Positions 29,400-40,370 of a DNA stretch of 64,000 bases are shown here, one piece after another (the stretch's first letter is position 1; each line of letters opens with the position of its first letter). The notes under the pieces are model-generated. The model was given only the letters and a program-made list of their open reading frames with translations, ran no database searches and was not told the origin of the DNA. The position numbers and the translations under genes are program-made. Source of the stretch: Parasponia andersonii (Eukaryota; Streptophyta; Magnoliopsida; Rosales; Cannabaceae); contig JXTB01000183.1 of the NCBI GenBank assembly GCA_002914805.1, forward strand, positions 424,366 through 488,365. Reading direction: 5' to 3'.

Positions 29400-30870
29400 C
29401 AACTTTCTAGCTTGGATTGCCATTATAACCTGCGCATAAAGGCTGTGACAGTTGGCGATATCATAGCCGTGATCTCCGTGAAATTGTAGTACCTGCTCCT
29501 ATTTTTCATATGCTCAGGAACACCGGACTTGGGCGGGTCTTTGAAAATGCCCCTATCCTTGTTCTGGAGGTAGATCACGTCACGTCGATCGACGTGTTGA
29601 GCTCATATTTTGGTAGAGGATCCTTAAAAGTCTTCCTCCTCTTACCGCTCTCTTGATCGCGTCGGGCTGGGGCTTCCTGCTTCAGAGACAGCCCCTGGCC
29701 TGACGCAGGCCTCTTCATTCCTTGCGGGACCGAGATTTGTGCCAGTGCCATTGTTATCGTGGCGGAGGCCTTGGGCACTTTCTGGTGGCTTTCCAGCACC
29801 CTAAATACTCCCTCCGAATTTGCTTGGACATCTGCCATGTTATACGATAAATTCAATAGCAGATGGTCCGAAAATATCGACCCTGGTTGTAAGCCCCTGA
29901 CGAACAAGCTCGTGGCTTGCACTGAGTCGGTATTGTGCACTGAGGACATTACCTCCAGGAAACGCGACAAGTATTCCCTTGGAGACTCGCTCACAGATTA
30001 CTCCAACCGATCGAGGTCTCGCATGGTTTTCTGCTGCCTCCGGGTGCTCACGTACTGCTTAAAGAACAGTTTGCAAAAGTCTTCAAACCCGTTTATGGCC
30101 TTCTCTGGGAGTTGTCTTAACCACAGTAGTGCTGACCCTGCCAGGGTGGTGGAAAAGGCTTTACAAGTCACAGCCTCGTCCCTGATCTCCAAGGCCATCT
30201 TCTGTTGGAAGTGGTATATGTGATCGAGGGGGTCAGTCTTTCCCTCGAACAGTCTGAAGGTTGGGGTTGTGAAGTCTTTCAGCTTGGGCTCCAACTGGAT
30301 CTAATCGACGAAGGCCGTCAAATTGATTCCTCGCATGGTCTGCTCTGCCAAATCATCGGGTGCCTGACTGTAATGGGCTCCGAGCCTCTTACTTAGCTCT
30401 ACTATCATCTCTTGTTTCTAGTTAGGAAGTATGCCTGCTGGGCCTTCCTGGTGCCTTCTGTCCAACGCTGCTCCGGTCCGGAAAGGCTTTGTCTGGTTCT
30501 ACCGCTCCCCCTGCATCTGCGATCTGGATGGGGCGGGGACTTCTATCGGCGGTTGGCCCCTGGACTCTTGTTGGACCTCTTCGTCAAAGTCCTCCCTTCG
30601 TCCGCTCCTGGCTTCGCTTGCTAACAGCTCTTCGAGGCGGGCGTTATCCCTGCACACCTCCGTGACTTCGTCTTTTAAACCCAGGACGGCCTTATGGGAC
30701 ATCTCTGCCTTCCGGTTTGCTTCTGCCAGGGTGGCAAGTATTTGGTCCAGCTTTTGCTCCAGACCTGGTCATGCATCCCGGGAGCTCCCTTCGACTTTAG
30801 GACGTGTACTCCTGGTTGTCATTCTTGAGGGTTTCATTCGACGTTGTATGGCATTTTGTTCGGGGAGAGC
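29400..30870 (-). pseudogene. Retrotransposon gag (broken)
   Basis: Capsid-type gag read on the minus strand. Coiled-coil N-terminal part: 30499-30702 (KAVLGLKDEVTEVCRDNARL). Core Retrotrans_gag domain: 29998-30294 (DPLDHIYHFQQKMAL, ALLWLRQLPEKAI, FKQYVSTRRQQKTM), continuing in the same frame at 29575-29994 (SPREYLSRFLEV, FVRGLQPGS) after one TAA stop at 29998-30000. Another stop is at 30769. A degenerate CCHC zinc knuckle (FHGDHGYDIANC, about 29430-29495) is in a different frame from the capsid part, showing a frame shift. Not functional. Confidence 0.85.
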
Positions 30871-30914
30871 GCAATCGTGAGGCTTCTTGTTTCTTTTCTC
30901 GCACTCAACTGTTT

Positions 30915-30930
30915 CCCACAGACGGCGCCA
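30915..30930 (-). promoter_or_regulatory. Primer-binding site for minus-strand DNA synthesis
   Basis: Read on the minus strand, TGGCGCCGTCTGTGGG begins three bases inside the right LTR. TGGCGCC is the standard start of plant gypsy primer-binding sites (complement of a tRNA 3' end GGCGCCA). Its position fixes the right LTR as the element's 5' LTR and hence the minus-strand orientation. The tRNA species was not assigned. Confidence 0.85.
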
Positions 30931-30933
30931 AAC

Positions 30934-31729
30934 TGTTGGATCGGTTCTCACCGGCGGTCCACGTATCTCTGAACTGCTGATGAGGTATTCACTAACTGTC
31001 CATGTGTCCTTGCTATCCTGGAATATCTTTAGCTTCAGGCTGAGACGGGGAGGCGGAGGTGTCCACCTGCAAAGTCTCTCCGATGCTTAAGTCAGTGATT
31101 TATCCCTGAGATGGAACAGCAAGGATTTCGTTTTTCTCTGTAAAAAATGTCTACTGTATATTGTATTGTCTCTTCTCTATATCTCCACTTTTGGGAGGAA
31201 ATAAGGCTTATATATATATGATCCTGGGACTTGCTCTCAATCTTAGGATCGAGTACCTTTTTCCATTATGACTTATTCTAGAAATCACGGGTCATGGTTA
31301 CCGTGACCTTCCCTGCATCGTCGTAGCCTATTTTCCGCTGTCTCATACGACTCCAGTCTGTCAGGGGTGAGATTTTGACAAGCCACCGTTCTGTCAGGAC
31401 GACTTGCCCAATGCGCGCACCTACCCAGGATCGCATTAAATACTCTATCTGGGTCTGGAGCTGTGAGTTGCTTCCCACTGTACTCTGGTAGAAGACCCTT
31501 GAAGCTCTCGACCCCCAGCTGTCGAGGTAAGAATCGGATTGGATCGAGTCCATCCTGGGTCTGGGATGGGTTCGGTCCTGGTATCGGACAGCCCATGGGC
31601 CTATGCGGTACCACGTGCGACTTGCGTGGCCTTTAATTGGTCACTCTGGATACGTGTTAGACGGTGTGTCCCGTTTATGACCTGTTCAGCCACTTAATCG
31701 TCTACGTGTTGTATGATTTAGGAACGGGT

Positions 31730-31733
<4 letters not shown>
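30934..31733 (-). repeat. Right LTR (element's 5' LTR), full length
   Basis: It begins TGTTGGATCGG, matching the left LTR with scattered substitutions, and extends about 150 bases beyond the point where the left LTR is truncated. Its far end (GGAACGGGTCCTA, about 31721-31733) aligns with the end of the LTR at 62543 but runs into a (TA)n tract, so the last bases are uncertain by a few positions. Confidence 0.9.

Positions 31734-31764
<31 letters not shown>
31732..31764. repeat. (TA)n tract right of the retrotransposon
   Basis: TA dinucleotides follow the LTR end immediately. Together with the tract at 19940-19973 this suggests insertion into a pre-existing TA microsatellite, so a target-site duplication cannot be distinguished from the repeat. 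Confidence 0.95.
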
Positions 31765-31767
<3 letters not shown>

Positions 31768-33700
31768 TTAGAACAATATCATTGCTAATATAAAATGCAA
31801 TTTGGTGTGCTAATTGTCCAAAATAATGGATGAGAGGCGAGGGATTGTACAGACTACAGAGGCAATTGCTTTGAAGGTTCCGCCATACGTACATTGCAGC
31901 CATACGTACATGTAAACAACATTCCTACCAAAAAGAGAAAAAATATATATATACATACAAATCTATCTGATTCTTTCTTCTTTTCCCCATCTTGCACCAA
32001 TCAAAACCCTAGCAACTTTCAAAAAGAAAATAAGAATAACAAAATTGTCTTATCAACCTTTTTTTTTTTCTCTCGACTGGAAAAGAAAAATAATTTTCTT
32101 CTAGCGCTTTTTCACTTTCATAGGTTAACATATTATATTAACACAAATATCTAGATTTTACTTCCTGATTTCTGAGCATGTGAAAGTTAATAAGGGAAAG
32201 GAACCCTATATAGAGCTTTCTATCTTTTATTAACTTATGATTTTAGTATTAAACATGATTTCAAAAACAATAAATATGTTTTGTACTTCTTTTTTTAAAT
32301 AATAAAATATGTTTTTTTTTTCATACCAACACCGAAATGTGCATGTAATTAAAGTATACTACAAGCTATATATAATGAACTCTAAAGTAGTATAACATTG
32401 CAAAGATTGGTTCTTATTTGCTAAATAATAGTCATAAAAAAATATGTATGGTAAAAATATATATTGAAAAATTACTACTCCAAGCATTAAGACAGAAGTT
32501 CGAAAACATTTTTAAATATTATTTCTCTTTTTCTCTTAATCATTCAGAGAAAACTAATATCTTACCCACGTCCCTGCTGTAACATTTGTAATCAATTTAC
32601 GCATTTAATTCATAACAGTGTTTAGCATCGTTTTCCTTTCACATTTAATCAATTAGTTTTCTTCCTCTAGTTAGGAATGTACCATTCATATATATTATTT
32701 CTCAACCATCAAAAGTATGTGTAATAATTACTTAATTAGTAGTTGACCGATTGAAATATTAAAATAAATATATAAACCGTACCGCCGAAAAAAGAAAAGA
32801 AATATCAATAATACACAATAATGCACTATGAGTCAGACTGATTGTTCAGATCTGTTACTAATAACACTTCAATTACATGTTATTATTTCCACGTATAACT
32901 CAAGATTAACCAAAGCTTAAAAAGAGCTCATTCTAAAGTGTTGTTGGTATCTTGGTTCGTACGAATTACACAAACCACCTTTAAAAGCACTAAAACAAAA
33001 AGACTCGCATAATAAAGTATAACCAGTTAAAGGGATGGAGCTTATCTTAGGGTTATGTACCAGCTAGTCCTAAGAATAGAGAAGTTACATTACACACCAA
33101 CAAGAGCATAATCAATTTTAAGCTAGCTATATATAATTATATATACTATAGTGCCAATAATCTGCAAAGTAATATGTAATTTTATTTTATGTCCAAATTA
33201 ACCATATATTTGCCCGTGTTAATTATAGAATTCAATGTTATTAATTTAGATAGATCCTAGACACCACTTATGTGTATTAAGTACATAAATTTTGTGTGCT
33301 CTTTAGAAAAATGAGCAATATATTTTGTATAATCGCCACTTATATTTGATTTTTAAGTAATTCAATAATTTCATGTATATATATATGTACGTGTGTGTGT
33401 CAACTTTTTTTTGATAAAATATACGTGTCAACTTAAAACCCAAGAATTATATACGAAGCAAAAAGTGTCAATTTTCAGAATAGGTTCAAAAATCAGAGAT
33501 CATTTCTACTGTTAATTGGTATTATTATTGTTAGCAGAGTTTGCAGAGGCCAAAGAGGATTATTAATTATTGGGGCCTTGGATGATGGGATGTGGACGCA
33601 CGCGCTGATGGTGTGAGTTTGTGATGTGCATAGGAACCTACCTATGGTCGCCATCATTTCTCTGTTCTCTCTCTGCCAAACTTGTCCTATTATGGCAAAA
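31765..33700. other. Gene-free AT-rich intergenic DNA
   Basis: Spacer between the retrotransposon and the ALOG gene. GCCATACGTACAT occurs twice (about 31882 and 31900). No coding sequence or structured RNA was recognised. Confidence 0.6.
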
Positions 33701-34598
33701 CACCTCAGTAGTCATCTTTGCTACTTCTTATTTCAACTCATCAACTCCTAGTCCTTTCTGAGCTCAGACTGAGTCTCCTATTGACTCACTCCTTTGGACT
33801 CTCTCTCTCCCTTTACTTTCTCTCTCCCTTTCTCTACAGTGTCCAAGTGTGTGTGTTTTAAGTTTTAACTCTCATTCACTTCAGTTTGCCTTTGCCTTTT
33901 CCTGAAAAGAGAAAAACATTATGATCCCATTAAACTCATCCAAACCTTTTCCTCAGATTTCATCCACCCAATAACTGCAGCTTTCAAAGATCTTGTTGCA
34001 GACTACAACTGCTTCTTTGCTCAAAAAAACCATCTATTTCCCAAAACAAATTTAGACATTATACCCGTATTTAACCCAAGTGAATTCAAGTTATAAGATT
34101 CTCTTTTCTTTTCATATTTATTTATATTCCCTTCAATATTTTTTTCACCAATCATCTCTCTTTTTCACATCCAATCCAAAACCCCAACTTACTTTCTTCT
34201 CTCTCTCTCTCTCTCCTTAGCTCCCTTCTGACAAAAGATATATATGGAAACCATGCAGTTGCAAAGCATTCTTTGTTTAGCTATTCTCATCTAAACAAGT
34301 TCTTTGAATTGGTTTCTACTTTTAGCATCCAAATGTCAGATTCAACATCTGATCTCTCTTTCCTACCAACATAGTTTCGTAACACAAATATATATATAGC
34401 TAGCACAGCTTTTTCTTACACCAAATAATTTAACTCCACACTACTAGAGAAAACCAGAGAAGAACAACCCTAGCTAAAACAAGAAGAAGAAGAAGAAGGA
34501 AAATCATAAAAAGAAAGAAAACCCATCTCACACATCCAAAGATCCAAACAAAACCAGGCCCCAAAACCACATACAATCATCTCTCTCTCTTCACTATT
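33701..34598 (+). promoter_or_regulatory. Promoter/leader region of the ALOG gene (pyrimidine-rich)
   Basis: A region richer in CT than its surroundings, with CT runs at 33798-33835 and 34198-34217, a GAA run near 34484-34498 and a TATA-like ATATATATAG at about 34389-34398, followed by the ATG at 34599 after a CTCTCTCTCT stretch. This looks like a promoter plus 5' UTR; the transcription start cannot be fixed. An upstream non-coding exon cannot be excluded. Confidence 0.4.
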
Positions 34599-35213
34599 AT
34601 GGATATAGTTTCAGAACCCAACAATCCCATGGCTTACAAAACCACCATCAACACTAGCACTAGTACTCCTATTCCTACTACTACAACTACACTCAGTACA
34701 GCTACAGCAGCAGCAGCAGCAGCAGCCGCCTCCGCATCCACGGCAGCTGGAGCCACCACGCCGAGCCGGTACGAGAACCAGAAGAGGAGGGACTGGAACA
34801 CCTTCTGCCAGTATCTGAGGAACCATCGGCCGCCGCTCTCCCTCCCCATGTGCAGTGGGGCCCACGTCCTGGAGTTCCTCCGGTACTTGGACCAGTTCGG
34901 GAAGACCAAGGTCCACAACCAGACCTGCCCTTTCTTCGGCCTCCCGAACCCTCCGGCCCCCTGCCCCTGCCCGCTCCGCCAGGCCTGGGGCAGCCTTGAC
35001 GCCCTCATCGGTCGCCTCAGGGCGGCCTATGAGGAGCACGGCGGCAGGCCGGAGGCTAACCCCTTTGGGGCCCGGGCCGTCCGGCTCTACTTGCGAGAAG
35101 TCCGGGACTTTCAGGCCAAGGCCCGAGGGGTTAGCTATGAGAAGAAGAGAAAGAGGCCCAAGCCCAAAATTACGACCGCGACCACAACCGCGACCACGAC
35201 CAGCACTAGTTAG
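34599..35213 (+). CDS. LSH: ALOG-domain transcription regulator (LSH1/LSH2-like)
   Basis: Single-exon gene of 204 codons for a plant-specific ALOG (DUF640) nuclear protein. Relatives (Arabidopsis LSH1-LSH10, rice G1 and TAWAWA1) restrain differentiation at organ boundaries and meristems and bind DNA. Residues 1-55 are low complexity, with Thr/Ser stretches and an Ala run (about 36-44). The ALOG domain spans about 56-186: [17 protein letters not shown], then [20 protein letters not shown], a zinc-ribbon insert (HNQTC...PCPCP), and [21 protein letters not shown], ending [21 protein letters not shown] basic nuclear signal KKRKRPKPK follows at 182-190, then a Thr/Ala tail. The Cys in WNTFCQYL and the FFGLPNPP block fit the LSH1/LSH2 branch, but paralogue assignment by eye is tentative. 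The coding region is much more GC-rich than its surroundings, as is common for ALOG genes. Lack of introns is usual. Confidence 0.96.
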   Translation: MDIVSEPNNPMAYKTTINTSTSTPIPTTTTTLSTATAAAAAAAASASTAAGATTPSRYENQKRRDWNTFCQYLRNHRPPLSLPMCSGAHVLEFLRYLDQFGKTKVHNQTCPFFGLPNPPAPCPCPLRQAWGSLDALIGRLRAAYEEHGGRPEANPFGARAVRLYLREVRDFQAKARGVSYEKKRKRPKPKITTATTTATTTSTS

Positions 35214-35580
35214 ATCATCCAAATCTCTCTTACGGGTATGTTTTACTTTCTGTTTTTTCTTTTTTATTATACATAATATTGATGACTTGGGTTTGTGTGT
35301 ATGTGGATTTTTTTTTTGAAAAAAAAATATTGTGTTTTCAGAAAAAATATACGTTTGAATTTAGGGGCAGTACTACTACTACGTACGTCCCCTAAATTGC
35401 TGTTTAAGAGGGGAGGTGGCAGTGAAGACGAGCAAGCGGGGATAGTTGGATGGACTATTCGTTGGATTGCCAAAAACGATGGTTCATTCATTGTACTTTT
35501 GAAACTGCATATAAACAGTACTAGATCGATATATCTCTGTATAAATAATACTTGTTCTTAATTATCTTGAAATTAATTAT
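35214..35580 (+). other. ALOG gene 3' UTR and flank
   Basis: Sequence after the TAG stop with AATAAT-type motifs at about 35544-35550 that could serve for polyadenylation. No further coding. Confidence 0.45.
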
Positions 35581-36780
35581 TAATTATTATTCTATGCATG
35601 CGTGTATTATTGTTAATTCACCTCTTTCTTAAGGTAATTAATGAAAAAGGCTGATCTTATTGGAATGTAATCTGTGGTTATATCTCCTCTATTACCGATA
35701 AAACTCATACACTTCAATAAGAATTTTAGAGTGCATAGTACTTACATTATCATATTGCTTGAACATGCATCATCTTTATCTACATATAGGCATTGGTGTA
35801 ATTCAGCAGAAATTTTTTAATTTGATAATTAGGACATGTAATCAACTTGGATTTATAACGATATCAGGGCAGTTATATGCTACTTCTATAAGCTCGGTTA
35901 TTGATGTTCTCTCTCTCACGCAGAGAGAAACAATGGATAAAATTCACACATCATTCTAAGCTAGATTAGGAAGTGGAAAACTCACGAGACTATATAAGTA
36001 GTCAAATCTGGTTAGGTATTAGTTTAAAGACAATCTTATGAGATCTATAAATAGGCAAAAGGACAAAGCCTAGATTATCTTTTTCTATTATATAGATGCC
36101 AGCTAAAAACACACAACACATATGCATGTTATAATAAAATATTTAATTAAAAACGAATGAAGTTATGAATGAATTAAAGAATGTACATATATTAGATATT
36201 TTAAAACTCTTTCCTGTATAATCAATCCATGTATGAGGACAGTAACCTTAATCAAAAGTAGTTTTCTATATATGGTAGACTGCACATGAAAGTGACTTCT
36301 CCTATATATAAATATGTATACAGGAATTGATAGTTTTGAGTTATTATATTTTAATCAGAGATCAAAGGCAATCATATAGAAGTATTCTAGGTCGGTATCT
36401 TGTCTTGTGTCTGCAGAAACTCGTGATAAAAGTGACAATACGTAGAAATCCTTCTTCTTCTCCTATGTTCCTATGTGGAGTACTTAAAGAGAAGACAAAT
36501 TGCTAGTTGTTCTAGGAAAAATAACAGTTGAAGTTTTTCAAAAATTCAAAATCATGATTTAGGAAGAAGCGAATTTCTTTCTTCATGAAATGTATGATTT
36601 AATTTTTCTTGCTTGCGACTACTTGATGAGTACTTATATTATTTATCATTGCAATCTATTCTAGCTAGCTAGTTAGTGTGTGGAAAAGTCATTATAGCTA
36701 CTGTTTTTTAATGTTCCAAGTTGAAAATATTGGTATAGCATTATACAAATAATTTTGAATAGTACTCCGTTGTACTAGCT

Positions 36781-36822
<42 letters not shown>

Positions 36823-37126
36823 GACATTTTTGTTTTCCGATCACGAGGAAAGCTCTTACTATTTTGTAAAAAGTTATTATTGAGTTACAAAAATGCCTTT
36901 GCATTGTATTAGATTATCATAAATTGTTCAACTTGCTCCCATGGAGTGAATAACTAAATGGCATATTGATCTGTTATGTACTGTAGAAACTAATTCTTAT
37001 CCTTCATGAAAATTGTATTATGCATGTATAGATATATTATATATAGAAGTTTTGTACCCTTTGGTGTACGATGCGCGCGTTATTATTTGTGTCTTAACGT
37101 AGCTTTTATGTGTAGAGAAATTCTGC

Positions 37127-37158
<32 letters not shown>

Positions 37159-38100
37159 ATGTCTCCTAATTAAATATATATATATATATATATGTATATA
37201 TGCCTCACTATTTGGATCGTTTGTATACTGAATATTCCTGGTATTAATTTGTTTCTTTCAAGTTTAGATATCGATATTGAAAATGTTAATGTACTTTTTG
37301 TACTTAATTCTTGGAGCCTTGAAGAATGATTTCGGAAGCAATTTATGTAAAAGGGCAATTTCTTCTGTTCTTGAGTCTTCAAGGTCTAATGAAAACCAAC
37401 ATGAGCTATATGTGCCTATACGTACCACCCATATTATAATAGAACTTTGGAGAAAAATTAGTGTATGATCCGATATAAATATTATTAATTGGCGGCTATG
37501 TTCTATAAACTTAATCAATAAGCTTTTAGGAGAATAACCTTCTCTCTCAATGTTGGCTATCTCCTTTATGTTAAAGTGGCTCTGCAGTCTGATCGAAGTG
37601 GTTTCTGAATTTTTTTTCTTTCACTTATTGTTTACTAATTAAAGAAAATGCTGCCATCTATATATGTATAATAGGGGAGTTTGTGGTACTAAACATCCCG
37701 AATTTTTCCATGAGTTACTATTTGCTCATTACATTAAATAAATATTCAAAAAAGTCTTGAATTAACTAAGTGATAATAGCTTTTTTTTTTTTTTGGTCAA
37801 ATACTGTTAAGACCTAATTTAAAATTGGATGAAAAAAAAAAAGCGTGTGATATGCAATTAAGAAAAGAAAAAGAAGTCATCTTCTCATCTTTAGATTTGC
37901 AAGCAAGTTTTTAGGTTTGAGAATTCTTCTTACTTTTTTTTAAAATCAACAATTTTAACCAAAAAGGAAGTTATATATTGTCACTGATTGGTTGATTTTG
38001 GAACTCTTAGGGAAGAATGATTATCGCTGCTAATTTAGTTATTTTCATACTTTATAAATATATATATATAGGTTGCGAATTCAGTAGTCCAACGATTATA
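35581..38100. other. Gene-free AT-rich intergenic DNA
   Basis: Contains a perfect TA microsatellite at 36783-36818 and interrupted TA tracts between about 37125 and 37200. Short open frames (35759-35959, 37277-37468) have no recognisable content. Confidence 0.6.
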
Positions 38101-38235
38101 ATTATACATAAAAACGTATCATTAATATTATTTCTTTATTTTATTTTTTTAATTAAAAATATGTAAAATAAATTTTAATTAGTCAAAATTAATAATGTAT
38201 AGATAAAAAGAATACTTGGATTGATGCCTATATAA
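38101..38235. repeat. Dispersed copy of the 44190-44890 repeat
   Basis: The run ATTAATATTATTTC...TAATTAAAAATATGTAAAATAAATTTTAATTAGTCAAAATTAA (quoted in part) and the following ATACTTGGATTGAT... resemble the third unit at about 44730-44870 (ATTAATATTATTTC, AATAAATTTTTATTAGCCAA, ATACTTATTGGATTGGTG). The shared order of blocks supports a dispersed repeat rather than chance AT-richness. Confidence 0.45.
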
Positions 38236-38389
38236 TATATATATATATATATAATTTACCAAATGCATTGGAAATTAGTCAACAACATACATATATGTTT
38301 ATGGGTTTTAAAATGTGTGACTTAGAGTACTTGACATTTAGTACATTGATATTTTTTCTTAAATGCTTTAGCTAGCTGCTAATTACTAT

Positions 38390-39085
38390 CAAATTATTAC
38401 TAAAAATGTGATATTCTACATCACTTATACCACGTCGTTTATACTGAAAACGACTTGATATTAAAAGTATGTCATGTCATATAGAAGCGATGTGACATCA
38501 AATATACCATATCGTTTTGAAATTAAGCGACATGAAAGCATTAGTTACTACGTCATTTCTTGATGTTTTCGATAATCATCAACAATGCTGGGGTGTGGAA
38601 TAGGAGTTTAGGGAGGAGCGAAGTGACAATGTAAAAGTCTGAACAATAGATCACAGAGTTAGTGATTTGGTATTTGGTTCGTAAATATATTATGAGGTAT
38701 ATGTATCATTAGTCTGATCTACAAAGAGACCTATTGAGTGTTTAAGAATTTTCATAATGTTGTAGCTAGACCAGAGAAGACTCATGAAGTGTTTAAGAGT
38801 ATTTAGAATATTATAATCTAGACCAGTCGAGCATGCAAGGAGGAAGACGACATTTACCATGTCGCTTCCTAGAAAAACGACATGGTATATACCGGATCGC
38901 TTTGAAGAGTGATATAGTATCTCCTAAAAGTGACGTGGTAAGTTTGGCCTATCACATCAATTTTTATACAAACGATATAGTAGGTAACATATCAGGTCAC
39001 CCGTTTTCATGTTTCTTTTAGAGCGTCATAATTTCTTTGCCACATCGCCGTATAAATGACATGAAAAACATTTTCTATAACAGTG
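38390..39085. mobile_element. Candidate CACTA-like non-autonomous element
   Basis: The segment is full of short direct and inverted copies of a motif like CGACATGG/CCATGTCG (for example near 38450, 38530, 38850, 38880 and 39055), as seen in subterminal regions of CACTA elements. The right end TTTTCTATAACAGTG (39071-39085) is the reverse complement of a CACTG-type terminus. The left terminus was not found, so the boundaries are uncertain. Confidence 0.35.
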
Positions 39086-39424
39086 AAATGTGATGTTAAT
39101 TATGAAGTCAGAACTAGAATTACTATATATGTACGTTTATGGGTCCAGAACTATTTAGTAACTTAGGATATATAGTATCAGAGAAGATAGACATCCATAT
39201 TAAAATATAAATGTTGATTGTAAGCAATTGTCGAGGTATATTTTATTGTTCATAAAGGACTGCGGACTTAACAGGTTATCCATTCTTCTCGCAACGGGAA
39301 AATACATGTTGCATGATATATGCATGTAAAATTGTAAATAAACCTGATTATTAATATTGGAGCGCTGGGCTGTGCATATGATTTGTATAGAGTATAGACT
39401 ATATTCTATTCATGTTGGCTCGAC

Positions 39425-39427
<3 letters not shown>

Positions 39428-39461
<34 letters not shown>
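39428..39461. repeat. (TA)n microsatellite
   Basis: About 17 perfect TA dinucleotides within otherwise ordinary AT-rich DNA. Confidence 0.95.
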
Positions 39462-39465
<4 letters not shown>

Positions 39466-40051
39466 TGTTTATTTCGTTTTTGTTTTTGTTTTCTCCTTTT
39501 TTTTTTGGATGTTTCTAAAGGTTCGAGAGATCCCATGAATAGATCACAGCTAGCATTGAACATAAATAAGATAAATAACCCGAGGAAAATCCTAATAGAT
39601 TTTGTATGTTGACATTACAAGAATTAAAATTTTTAAGTATTATTTCTTAATTAGTCCTTTAATTCAAAATTAAGGGGAATAACCGAAAAAAAAAAAAACA
39701 TTAACAACAACTTTCCAAGTTGGCAATTTTATTGGCAGCAGCGTACTAATGTGAAATTTAATTAGTTTAGCTAAGTTTAAAAGCCATTTTCCATGTTTTC
39801 AAAATAAATAAAAACAATTTTTCATTCAATTGCATGCTTTCATGCCGTTTTTGTTTTTTTTTTTCCTAGACTGAAATTGAAAAGTTAAATGTTAATTTAG
39901 GAGATATTCTATATTAGTTAATGTTCAATTTTTTACTAAGTCAACGTTTATCTGACGTTAATTTGGTTCAGATCAGGAAATTAAAAGGAGACCATTATTC
40001 GTGATCTCTACCGCATCCCATAGTTAGCTTCCAATTCTGTTCTCTTGTAGT
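39462..40051. other. Gene-free AT-rich intergenic DNA
   Basis: Poly-A and poly-T runs but no gene, RNA or transposon signature recognised. Confidence 0.55.
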
Positions 40052-40370
40052 CACTACAACAATAATACGAATAAGTGACATTTTATTTATTGGCATTTAC
40101 TTAAAAATGCAACAATAATAATATTTAGTGGCATTTATTGAAAATTTTCATTAATTCATAAGGATATTATGATCTATTAAATACATATTTTAAAATTTAC
40201 GTTTAGTAACATTTTAAAAATGCCACTAAAATGTATTTTTAGTAACATTTTTCAAATGTCATTAACATTTTTATTTAGTAGCATTTTAGAAATATCACTT
40301 TAGTATATTAAAAAAATGCAACTAAATTTTAAATATAGTGACATTTTAAAAATGCTACTTGTTCATATTT
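40052..40370. mobile_element. Candidate CACTA element end with subterminal repeats
   Basis: Starts CACTACAACAATAAT (40052 onward), the classic CACTA terminus, followed within 320 bases by many copies in both orientations of a 12-14-base motif related to TAGTGGCATTT and AAATGCCACTA (near 40120, 40205-40225, 40240-40262, 40282-40300, 40315 and 40340-40360). Subterminal repeats in both orientations are the hallmark of En/Spm-like elements. No opposite terminus or transposase frame was found nearby, so this is one end or a remnant. Confidence 0.5.

Larger units (their letters stand above)
19974..31733 (-). mobile_element. Degenerate Tat-lineage Ty3/gypsy LTR retrotransposon
   Basis: About 11.8 kb, bounded by two related LTRs (19974-20580, truncated, and 30934-31733). 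Read on the minus strand from the right LTR, the order is primer-binding site, gag, aspartic protease, reverse transcriptase, RNase H, a second RNase H, integrase, tandem-repeat region, and finally an unrelated gene on the opposite strand beside the 3' LTR. The RT-RNaseH-integrase order marks Ty3/gypsy; the second RNase H and the antisense gene match what is known of the Tat group (Ogre/Retand relatives). Many stops and frame shifts show the coding parts are dead. LTR divergence includes indels, so it is not a recent insertion. Confidence 0.95.

Noticed and set aside
30412..30880. Plus-strand frames opposite gag
   Set aside because: They lie opposite recognisable gag coding on the minus strand, have no domain, and unlike 20720-24211 show no exon structure.
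34611..35222. 203-codon minus-strand frame opposite the ALOG gene
   Set aside because: It is the antisense shadow of the GC-rich ALOG coding region; the plus-strand frame has the full conserved ALOG domain.
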